Of a stretch of DNA of 17,404 bases, positions 9,360-16,722 are shown piece by piece. This stretch comes from Zygnema cylindricum (Eukaryota > Streptophyta > Zygnematophyceae > Zygnematales > Zygnemataceae): NCBI GenBank assembly GCA_037447655.1, contig JBBHKE010002055.1, positions 1 through 17,404 of the forward strand, written 5' to 3'. The notes beneath the pieces were generated by a model. The model was given only the letters and a program-made list of their open reading frames with translations, was not told where the DNA came from and made no database searches. Numbering within the stretch: the first letter of the stretch is position 1; the number at the start of each line of letters is the position of its first letter. The translations under genes were made by a program, and so were the position numbers.

Positions 9360-10312
9360 ATGTCTCACCCAGATGAACCTCAGACATACTTAGAGGCCAT
9401 AAACACTCTTGAAAGTAGCCGGTGGATCACAGCTATAACTGAAGAAATGGCCTCTATCATGGAAGCCAATACAAGGGAGTTGGTAGATTGTCCACCGGAC
9501 CGAAAACCGATCGGATGTAAGTGGGTTTTTAAACTTAAATTAAACCCGGATAATATCATTGAGAGGAACAAAGCTAGGTTAGTTGCAAAAAGATATACTG
9601 AGAAAGAGGGGATAGACTACGAAGAAACTTTTGCACCTGTAGTCAGATTTCCTTATGTTAGAATCCTTTTAAGTATAGCCGCAGCGGAGGATATGGAAAT
9701 ACACCAGATGGATATTAAAACAACATTTTTGCACGGAGAGATAGAAGAAGAAATTTAATGAGGCAACCCGAAGGATTCGTGGAAAGTGGGGAAGAAAATA
9801 AAGTTTGCAAACTGATAAAATCACTCTATGGGCTTAAGCAAGCCCCACGACAGTGGAATATAAAGCTCAACAAATTTTTGACCGGTTTGGGGTATATCAA
9901 AATTAGTTCAGATCACTTCATATATTTATTTGAGGATGAAGATGGAGTGATATTTATTTCTATTTATGTGGATGATTTGTTGGTCTTAAGCAAGTCCTTA
10001 GATCAAATTAACAAACTAAAACGCGATCTTAGAAGCTGCTTTGACATGAAAGATCTCGGCGAAGCAAAGTACATTTTGGGAAATCAGATGGAGAGAGATA
10101 GAGGGAATAGAATTATAAGACTCACTCAAAAAGAAGCAATCGGTAATATGCTAGAAAAATTTCAAATGGAGAAAGCAAACGGATGTACTACTCCCATGGA
10201 TTTGAAGAGAGTGAGTGAGGGGAGTGAAGAGGGAGGAATATTCATCATTAATGATGAGATGGACGAGATAGAAAGAAAATTTATGGAAAATATCCCTTAT
10301 CGGAGATTGTAG
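9360..10312 (+). pseudogene. pol: Reverse transcriptase of element B
   Basis: RVT_2-type copia RT. The first part (9360-9755) has RWITAITEEMASI, CKWVFKLKLNPDNIIERNKA and the IHQMDIKTTFLHGEIEEEI box. A one-base deletion near 9755 (ATTTAATG where A has ATCTTCATG) moves the rest to another frame (9758-10312): RQPEGFVESGEENKVCKLIK, SLYGLKQAPRQW and the catalytic IYVDDLLVLSK. EKANGCTTPMDLK follows. A second one-base deletion at about 10308 breaks the join to RNase H. Two frameshifts but nearly all RT motifs kept. Confidence 0.9.
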
Positions 10313-10959
10313 GCAGTTTAGTTTATTTTATGAACTGTACCCGTCCGGATATAGCTGCAGCTGTAGGTGTCCTTAGTATAAATCTAAATGAACCAAGAAA
10401 GAGAGATTGGGAGGCTGCCAAAAGGGTGATGAGGTATCTGGTGGGGACAAGGGAATTATGGTTGCATTTGGGAGGGGAGCACACTGACATCACCACTTGG
10501 AGTGATGCCAGTTATGGAGATGTGCCTTTAAGGAGGTGTACGACTGGATATGTGTTGCAAATTGGATCCGGTGCATGTTGTTGGAGTAGCAAGCAACAAA
10601 AAGTAGTTGCTCAGTCCACTGTGGAGGCTGAATACATGGCTTCCTGTGCTGCCACCAAAGAATTAATGTGGGTTAAATCCCTTCTTGAAGAACTTGGGTT
10701 CATGAAGTCTGGAACTCAAAATGTTTTTTGTGATAATCAAGCTGCTATCTCTATTGCAGCTAATCCGAAACATCACTTCAAAGCTAAGCATATGGATATT
10801 AGACTAAGCTTTGTCAGAGAGAAGGTAGAAAATAAAATTATTAAACTGGTTCATAAAACTGATAGAGAACTGATTGCAGACATGATGACAAAAGCAGTGC
10901 CTTCCCCTAAGTTGATTTATTGCAGAGAAAACTGTGGATTAAAATTGAAAAGTGACTAG
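10313..10959 (+). pseudogene. pol: RNase H of element B
   Basis: From 10330 the frame is open for 209 codons: MNCTRPDIAAAVGVLS, then the RNase H domain with TTWSDASYGD (first Asp), STVEAEYMAS (Glu) and VFCDNQAAI (Asp). It ends with HHFKAKHMDIRLSFVREKV and ADMMTKAVPSPKLIYCREN. The stop TAG at 10957 sits just before the polypurine tract. The domain itself looks intact; only the upstream frameshift separates it from RT. Confidence 0.9.
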
Positions 10960-10960
10960 G

Positions 10961-10972
10961 AATTAAGGGGAG
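10961..10972 (+). other. Polypurine tract of element B
   Basis: AATTAAGGGGAG directly before the TG of the 3' LTR at 10973. The same motif is in element A. Confidence 0.85.
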
Positions 10973-11266
10973 TGTTGAAAAGAGGTAATTAATAGTTCAC
11001 TTCCCTATTTTAGTTTTGTTTTAAAGAAAGAGAGTGAGGATCAAAGGCGCGCCATGGCTGCCGCCATATTTAGAAAGTGGCAGTTTTTGCAGATAAGGGT
11101 ATTTTGGATAAAATGATACCTAGGTCTAGATTTGAACCTGTGAACTCTAGACTCTTTATAGCCTAACGCCTTAACCATTAAGGCGTTACGAAACGATACA
11201 CGTGATGGGTTCATAAATATATAAACATTAACGAAACAGCTAATTAACAGCAGACTAACCAAAATG
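10973..11266 (+). repeat. Truncated 3' LTR of element B
   Basis: Starts TGTTGAAAAGAGG and aligns with 12153-12445 of the complete LTR up to CAGCAGACTAAC. The match then stops and RT sequence begins. By eye the two are roughly 75-80% alike, less than the adjacent coding parts. Contains a tRNA-like block on the minus strand. Confidence 0.85.
11117..11193 (-). other. tRNA-like block in the LTR of element B, first copy
   Basis: On the minus strand: a D-arm GCCT...AGGC with ATGGTT in the loop, a Pol III box B GGTTCAAATCT (11128-11138) and TTTT (11110-11113) three bases after the expected 3' end. The acceptor and T stems do not pair well, so it is a tRNA relic and not a working tRNA gene. The D-arm has become an 11-bp perfect inverted repeat, arms TAACGCCTTAA, around CCA (11164-11188). 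Confidence 0.6.
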
Positions 11267-12140
11267 AGCAATTTCAAATGGAGAGAGATAAAGGGAATAG
11301 GATTATAAGACTCACTCAAAAAGAAGCAATTGGTAATATGCTAGAAAAATTTCAAATAGAGAGAGCAAACGGATGTACTACTCCCATGGATTTGAAGAAA
11401 GTGTGTGAGCGGAGTGAAGAGGGAAGAATATTGATCATTAATGATGAGATAGAAAATATTTATGGAAAATATCCCATATCGGCATATTGTAGGCAGTTTA
11501 ATATATTTTATGAATTGTACCCGGCCGGATATAGCTGCAGCCGTAGGAGTCCTCAGCAAGAGTCTAAATGAACCAAGAAAGAGAGACTAGGAGGCTGCCA
11601 AAAGGGTGATAAGGTATCTGGTGGGGACAAGGGAATTGTGGTTGCATTTGGGAGGGGAGCACACTGACATCACAGCCTAGAGTGATGCCAGTTATGGAGA
11701 TGTGCCTTTAAGGCGGTGTACGGCTAGATATGTGTTGCAAATTGGATCTAGTGCATGCTCTTGGAGTAGCAAGCAACAAAAATTAGTTGCTCAGTCCACT
11801 ATGGAGGTTGAATACATGGCTTCCTGTGCTGCCACCAAAGAAATAATGTGGGTCAAATCTCTTCTTGAAGAACTTGGCTTTATGAAAACAGGAACTTAGA
11901 ATGTTTTTTGTGATAATCAAGTTGTTATCTTTATTGCAGCTAATCCGAAACATCACTTCAAAGCTAAGCATATGGATATTAGACTAAGCTTTGTCAAAGA
12001 GAAGGTTGAAAATAAAATCATTAAATTGGTTCATAAAACTGATAAAGAAGTGATTGCAGACATGATGACAAAACTAATACCTTCCCCTAAGTTGATTTAT
12101 TGCAGATAAAACTGTGGATTAAAATTGAAAAGTGACTAAA
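11267..12140 (+). pseudogene. pol: Second, partial RT/RNase H copy of the B family
   Basis: Begins abruptly in the RT C-terminus (ERDKGNRIIRLTQKEAIGNMLEKFQ) and runs to the RNase H end. Over 900 bp it is about 90% identical by eye to 10088-10959. It has a 9-bp deletion near 11446, the same one-base deletion (TTGTAGGCAG) as copy B, and TAG at two Trp codons (near 11588 and 11678), TAG at 11897 and TAA at about 12107. Catalytic boxes TTW and FCDNQ are damaged (the first has TAG for Trp, the second reads FCDNQVVI). Nonfunctional. Confidence 0.85.
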
Positions 12141-12152
12141 AATTATAGAGAT
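12141..12152 (+). other. Degraded polypurine tract before the full LTR
   Basis: AATTATAGAGAT, aligned with AATTAAGGGGAG in B; the G run is lost. The LTR starts at 12153 with TGTTG. Confidence 0.65.
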
Positions 12153-12286
12153 TGTTGAAAAGAGGAAATTAATAGTTTACTTCTATATTTTAGTTAGAAT
12201 GTAAAGAGAGAGAAAGAGAGAACCAAAGGCACGCCATGGCTTCCGCATCATTTAGAATGAGACAGAATGAAATAGTAGCAAAAAAC

Positions 12287-12362
12287 TGCCTCTGGCCGGA
12301 TTTGAACCGGGGTCTACGAGTTACACTTTAGACCTAAGCCTTATCCATTAAGGAACTAGCGA
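12287..12362 (-). other. tRNA-like block in the full B-family LTR, second copy
   Basis: The best folding copy, 76 nt on the minus strand. D-stem CCTT/AAGG with ATGGAT in the loop; box B GGTTCAAATCC (12298-12308) in a T-arm with CCGG/CCGG paired; anticodon-side hairpin GGTCTA/TAGACC with an oversized loop. T6 (12280-12285) starts one base after the expected discriminator base, as in a Pol III gene. The acceptor stem does not pair. The match to the Arg-type D-arm pattern (CCTAATGGATAAGGC) is loose. Confidence 0.62.
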
Positions 12363-12553
12363 AACGATATACGTATTACGTTTCACGCATATTCATATAT
12401 TTATTAAACGGACTAATTTGCAGCAGACTAACGAAAACACACATTAATCAATTCATGCATGGAAGCGAATCGAAGCCGCATAAATAAAAATGATCAGACG
12501 GCCACAATTGCAACCGCCACCCGCAATAAACTTTTGGGGGGCTTTGGGGATAG

Positions 12554-12572
12554 CGTCACGCTACGCCACGTG
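12554..12572 (+). promoter_or_regulatory. G-box with CGTCA half-site in the B-family LTR
   Basis: CGTCA (12554-12558) and CACGTG (12567-12572, within GCCACGTGGC). The G-box is present at the same distance upstream of a GTAC core in the LTRs of A and E. bZIP/bHLH binding in plants is the family-level expectation. Confidence 0.5.
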
Positions 12573-12647
12573 GCACCATACCATTGGATACCGGAGAAGA
12601 TGGGAGGAGGAACCATGGCTCCCGTTTTGACAGGCGTCACGTTGAAA

Positions 12648-12710
12648 GCCATGTCGTACAATGGCCGTACAATAAGTACATCGCCTAATGTACCTTCTTG
12701 TACTATATAG
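12648..12710 (+). promoter_or_regulatory. GTAC cluster in the B-family LTR
   Basis: Five GTAC cores (12656, 12667, 12676, 12690, 12700), the first in the 16-mer GCCATGTCGTACAATG shared with A and E, then TATATAG at 12704. The core CGTACAA resembles SBP-box sites; GTAC is also the copper-response core. Which factor binds is unknown. Confidence 0.45.
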
Positions 12711-12807
12711 TGTTTCTATTGGACTATGGTTTAGTAGTAGGCAGTCGTAAGTAGGCAGACCATGACTTAGTGAAATTTAGGTACCTCTCTCTAAGAGAGC
12801 TTGTAAC

Positions 12808-12910
12808 TATAAAGGTCATCTTTGACCAGCCATAACTTACTGCTCATGGGAGCAAATTCAGTGATTCTTTTAGCGTTTGACTAAAGGGAGTCTTGTCCTC
12901 ACAGGGTGAG
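12808..12910 (+). promoter_or_regulatory. Putative TATA box and leader hairpins of the B-family LTR
   Basis: TATAAAG at 12808, then GGTCATCTTTGACC (12814-12827). Hairpin TGCTC/GAGCA (12841-12854) lies about 33 bp downstream of the TATA box, near the expected start of transcription. A second hairpin CTCAC/GTGAG is at 12898-12910. Both hairpins recur in A and E. Confidence 0.45.
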
Positions 12911-13036
12911 AGTGGTCACAATATTTGTGTGCCTGAGCGGCGCTTATTTAGCGGGAAAGTAGAAGGGGCAAATATTATCTTAGAGGCTTTACACAAGTTG
13001 CTCATTCTCTGGGTCAATGGAGACCACATAATTGCA

Positions 13037-14119
13037 GACTTCCCTTTATCCATGTAAACTTGGCTACCGAACACTTTAAGGTGTGAGATATCTCGTTTCC
13101 TTCAAACCCATCTCTCATAAGGTTTCACTCCCTTTACAGCTAAGTAAGGACTCTATTTTTAATGTAGTTGGCACAGTTCATTGCTTCTGCCCAAAATCTC
13201 TTTCTTATTTTCTTGTCGGCCAACATACTGCATGCACTATCTCCTAGTGTTCGATTCAACCTCTCAGCTACCCCATTTTGTTCCAGGTTACATGGTATAG
13301 TTTTTTGGTGTTGTACTCCCTCATCTCTCTGATATTCCTCAAACTGGTTAGAGGTATATTCCCCCCCATTATCACTCTTTATCCTCTTAATGGGGGTTTC
13401 ATGCAACTTCTCACTCCATGCTGTATATTCTTTTAAGTAAGTTGATGCTTCAGACTTTGTTTTTAGAAAGTATACTCTAGAGTATCTAGATCAGTCATCG
13501 GTTATTGTCATCATAAACCTTTTTCCTCCAACCGAAGTTACGTTTGCATGTCCCCAAATATCTGTGTGGACCAAATCTAATACTTTCACACCTCTATATG
13601 TGGCGACTTTCTGAAAAGGAAGTCTATGAGCTTAACCTTAAGCACAGCCACTACAATCATCCTACATTTTATTATCCCCAAACTGAATGCCTTCTACTAC
13701 CCCAATCTTTTTCATTTCGCTCAACCTATCAAAACGAACATACCCCAACCAGTTATGCCAAACCATCAACTTAGGAACACCAACATAGAAAGCATTCTTT
13801 TTTTCATTTCTCAGGTTAAGCCTAAACATTCGTTGGCTACCCTTATCTGCCGTGAAAACTTCATCCCCATACTTAGCTGTAAAGACTCCTTTTCTAGTGA
13901 AGGTATCAAACTCTTTGTCATCTAACACAGATGTAGAGACAAGATTTTTACTCATCTGAGGAATGTAGAGTACATTTGAGAATGTAAGTATAGAAGACTT
14001 ACCCTCCACTAAGACTTTTAGATCTACTGATCCCACTAGATCAGTAGTAACCACTCTCCCATCCCTATACTCTATCTCTAGAGTAGGGATCTTTCTTAGC
14101 TTAGTGAAAAGTTCCTTAT
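13037..14119 (-). pseudogene. pol: Copia element D: protease to integrase fragment
   Basis: Minus-strand remnant cut at both sides, by LTR ends at 13036 and 14120. It reads protease from KELFTKLRKIPTLEIEYRDG through LVGSVDLKVLV, a pre-integrase box MVWHNWLGYV in which the second zinc His is Tyr, and an integrase with VHTDIWG, KSDNGGEY and EQNGVAERLNR, so the D-D-E triad is kept. Stops occur near 13650 and 13490, and a one-base loss near 13140 shifts the frame. It ends at HLKVFGSQVY, where copy B was inserted. Closer to a single open frame than the other copies. The element's ends and gag are outside or displaced. Confidence 0.85.
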
Positions 14120-14322
14120 TGTAGAAATAAGAGGTTATTTTAGTATTTTCTAGGTTTTGTAAAATGCAGAAAAGAAGCATAGGCAGCCTGCCTCTAACTC
14201 CTCTCTCTAGCTCCCACATTTATCACAGTTACTGAAAGTTTGAGAGGGAGATAGAGCCATGGCCGCCTATGCTATACTTACGAAGACTGATATTAAGTTG
14301 GTAGATTTTACCAAAATGAACT

Positions 14323-14405
14323 TGGCAAACCTAGGATTTGAACCTGGAACCTGCCGTCCGTGAAGGCAGCCGGTAACTGGTAGCCTTAGCCATCTAGTCT
14401 AAACC
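14323..14405 (-). other. tRNA-like block in the LTR of element E
   Basis: On the minus strand: box B GGTTCAAATCC exact (14334-14344) with four of five T-stem pairs, a CTGCC/GGCAG hairpin in the anticodon position, and a D-arm-like ATGGCTAAGGC. TTTT (14313-14316) lies six bases after the expected 3' end. Longer than a class I tRNA; a class II (Leu/Ser-like) origin is possible but not shown. Confidence 0.58.
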
Positions 14406-14662
14406 GAATATATATGATATAGGATTTGGTAGTTATTTAACTGTTAACACGTAGGCTATATCATTCAACGGGATATTTTGACATAGATACAGTTTGTAAT
14501 GTAGGGCGTACGGAAAATCCGAAACGAATATCGCGCATTTTGTTTCAAAGGGGAAACAAATATTGCGCAAGTATTTATGACGGCCACGATTGTAATCCGA
14601 CTTAATCGGACGGCCACAAAGCATGCCGAGATCGCGAAATAGATTTTCGGCAGTTTGCAGAC

Positions 14663-14886
14663 GACGTCACATCAATCGCCACGTGGCGCAATCACATTTG
14701 ATTACGGCATCTACAAGGATTCTAGGAACGAATCCAAAAGTGACATGTGTCGACTTATTGGCCATGTCGTACAATGGCCGTACAGAAAGTACACCGGCAC
14801 CTGTACCTTTATGTACGATACACTATTATGATTGGTGCCGTACTTCACTAGATAAATTTTTAGAGAGAGATAGGACTTATAAAATT
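14663..14886 (+). promoter_or_regulatory. Promoter module of the LTR of E
   Basis: GACGTCA (14663-14669), G-box CACGTG (14680-14685), and six GTAC cores from 14769 to 14843 with the shared 16-mer GCCATGTCGTACAATG at 14761. TTATAAAAT (14878-14886) is the likely TATA box. Confidence 0.48.
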
Positions 14887-14956
14887 TTTATAGATTGGAC
14901 CCTCTCTCCTAGTGAGTTTCTTTACAAAAGGCCAACTTTGAACCTTCATAACTGAC

Positions 14957-15029
14957 TGCTCACGAGAGCAAATTTAGAGATTCTTTTTGTTATCGATTCA
15001 CGAGAGTGTTCCCTTCACAAAGGTGAAGG
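14957..15029 (+). promoter_or_regulatory. Two conserved hairpins in the R/U5 leader of E
   Basis: TGCTC-ACGA-GAGCA (14957-14970) and CCTTCAC-AAAG-GTGAAGG (15012-15029). Stems are kept in A and B while loops differ, and the spacing is nearly constant. Likely RNA structures in the element transcript; function unknown. Confidence 0.45.
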
Positions 15030-15132
15030 TACTCAGGTTTTTATCTGCCAAGGTGGTAGTTATTCTTGCTGAAACACAAAGGGGTCAGGGTTATCCTATA
15101 GGCTTCGTGTGAGCTACATACTCTGAGGTCCT

Positions 15133-16152
15133 ATGGAGGTCTCAGAGTTACACGTTATGGGCACACCATCTAGGGTGCCCATATTCAATGTAGCTGACTT
15201 CATATACTAGGAAAATATGATGACAAGAGCTCTATGTGAGATACGGTTTTGGGGAATAGTGACTGGACTGGTGAGGCGTCCATCCAGTCATGGGATACCT
15301 CTAGGGTTTACAGGAGGCAGATTCACCAGAGCTGCAGATCCATCATCAAAGGAGGAGAAAAAGGAAAGAGAGGTGGTGGACAAAGGAAAGGAGAAGGAGA
15401 CGACCACGCCAATAGCAACTTGTTCGGCATTCATGTCACCTATTCCGAGGAACGAGGAAAATGATACTGATACTCGGGACTTCAACAATATGGCGGCAAA
15501 GCACTTCATCCTACGCCATCTTACTTAAGGACTTGCATGTCCTCATTTGAATGTAGAAAGGGCATCCGATCTGTGGATGGCTCTTATAGAGATATACCGA
15601 AGTGGTACGATTTAGCAACAACAATTGGTTGATCAGAAAGTTAAACAGTATGCATACAAAGGGGGAAAGATGTTCGATTTTTGCAATGAGCTTGCTACAC
15701 TTTTCATGGAACTAGAGAGTGCTGGAAAAGTATTTAGTGAAAAGGAAAAAATCAGTTGTTTACTAATGAAGTTGCCCGATGAGTTCGAGAACATAGTCAA
15801 CCGTGTGCAGGACTTAGCAAACTTAAGGTGGATTTGGAATTCAGTGGTAGGGATGATTCTCGTTCTGGAGAATACAATTGAGACCCGAAGGGGAGGAAAG
15901 AGTGGGCAAGCTTTGGCAGCTGGGACCCATTGGAGAAACAATGATTCCAAAAATCAGGTTGGAAATTATCGAGGGGAGGGGCAGAAAAATCAGACCGAGG
16001 AGCTCGGACCAAGGACTCCCAAGGGTTTGTGCCATTTTTGTAAGAAACTCGGGCAATATATGGCTGAATGCACTAAGTTTACCGAGCTGCGGTTAAAGGA
16101 GGGGCGGACCGGTGAAACCCCGAGAGGAAAGAAAAAGGCCCTTCTAACATAG
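15133..16152 (+). pseudogene. gag: gag of element E
   Basis: Opens at ATG 15133 in the LTR (MEVSELHVMG) and crosses the primer site in frame to PSRVPIFNV. One frame throughout, interrupted by TAG 15208 (at a Trp codon), TAA 15526, TAG 15613 (Gln in B) and TAG 16150 (Gln in A). It contains KGGKMFDFCNELATLF, LMKLPDEFENIVNRVQD and a zinc knuckle CHFCKKLGQYMAEC (about 16030-16071) whose His is replaced by Gln. TPRGKKKALLT follows. No frameshift in gag, so decay is mostly by point changes. Confidence 0.87.
15153..15165 (+). promoter_or_regulatory. Putative half-tRNA primer binding site of element E
   Basis: CGTTATGGGCACA directly after the LTR; 11 of 13 positions fit the complement of the initiator-Met tRNA anticodon region. 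ATG 15157 inside it is in the gag frame. Confidence 0.62.
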
Positions 16153-16722
16153 GTACACGAGGCGAAATAGGAGGATGAGGACGATGAACTCCTATTGGAT
16201 GAGTAGTTGGAAGCGAAAAATGAGGTCGAAATTCTAGGAAAGAAGAAATGTGCTTTCGGTGGATTAAAAGGTGAAGCATGCTCGATTATAGACTCAGGTG
16301 CCTCCGTGCACATGTGTAAGGATAGGCACCTGTTCACTAAAACAAGAAAGATTCCCACTGTAGAGATAAAGTAGGGGGATGGGAGGATAGTCACTACTAT
16401 TCTTGTAGGATCGTTAGATCTAAAAGTGTTAGTAGAAGGAAAGACATCCATCGTTACATTCTCTGATGTATTGTTTATTCCGGAGCTAAACAAAAACCTT
16501 ATCTCTACATCTATATTAGATGATAAGGGTTTTGATACTTACACTAGGAAAGGAGTCTTTACTGCTAGTTTTGAGGAGGAAGTTTATTTCACTGCTGAAA
16601 AAGGTAGCCAAGGGATGTTTAGACTGATTTTCAGCAATGAAAAGAAGAAACTTTATTATGCCCGTGTTCATGATATAATGTTTTGGCATAAGTGGCTTCG
16701 GCATATGAATCTAGATAAATGA
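16153..16722 (+). pseudogene. pol: Protease and GAG-pre-integrase of element E
   Basis: In frame with gag. After an acidic linker with TAG at 16168 and 16204 comes the protease active site IIDSGAS, where DSG is intact, unlike in A and B. TAG at 16372 replaces Tyr in the VEIEY block. From 16426 the frame is open: TFSDVLFIPELNKNLISTS, KGVFTASFEEEVYF, KGSQGMFRL and the pre-integrase MFWHKWLRHMNLDK. The frame is lost at 16720 by a small indel. Confidence 0.86.

Larger units (their letters stand above)
1..13036 (+). mobile_element. Copia element B, nested and with a chimeric 3' end
   Basis: Plus-strand Ty1/copia element. The window opens in the last 60 bp of its 5' LTR. Primer site and gag follow, and gag is interrupted by element A (756-7230). 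The reading frame resumes in the same phase at 7236 and continues through protease, integrase, RT and RNase H to 10959. A 3' LTR starts at 10973 but is truncated near 11266 and joined to a second partial pol and a complete LTR ending in CA at 13036. The right flank (13037 on) is the integrase of the minus-strand element D, so B sits inside D. Its left flank and target duplication lie outside the window. Whether 11267-13036 belongs to the same insertion or to a second copy joined by recombination is uncertain. Confidence 0.8.
12153..13036 (+). repeat. Complete LTR of the B family
   Basis: 884 bp from TGTTGAAAAGAGG to TTGCA. The end matches 1-60 (the 5' LTR end of B). It is adjacent at the right to sequence of the integrase of D. 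In order it contains a tRNA-like block, G-box, GTAC cluster, TATA boxes and two hairpins. Confidence 0.88.
14120..15152 (+). repeat. 5' LTR of element E
   Basis: 1033 bp, TGTAG...TTACA. The start (GTATTTTCTAGG) and end (GGAGGTCTCAGAGTT) match the LTRs of A in inverted orientation, and the promoter module is shared. Contains a tRNA-like block, a duplicated 17-bp unit (14521-14537 and 14553-14569), a G-box, a GTAC cluster and two hairpins. The 3' LTR is not in the window. Confidence 0.87.

Noticed and set aside
8852-9368. Long minus-strand open frames opposite the integrase C-terminus and linker of B
   Set aside because: Their residues mirror the Glu/Lys-rich sense strand (Ser/Phe-rich), with no recognisable domain; they are shadows of the real frame.
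9750-9765. Programmed frameshift within RT of element B
   Set aside because: It lies between HGEIEEEI and MRQPEGF, in the middle of a conserved RT block, where A is in one frame. There is no slippery site; a one-base deletion is simpler.
12287-12362. A functional cellular tRNA gene
   Set aside because: The acceptor stem does not pair, the anticodon loop is oversized and the block recurs in LTRs. It is a tRNA-derived relic inside the repeat.
12459-12710. An 83-codon frame in the full LTR of the B family
   Set aside because: It covers the G-box and GTAC promoter module; the homologous frame is not kept in E in the same form. Regulatory LTR sequence is the better reading.
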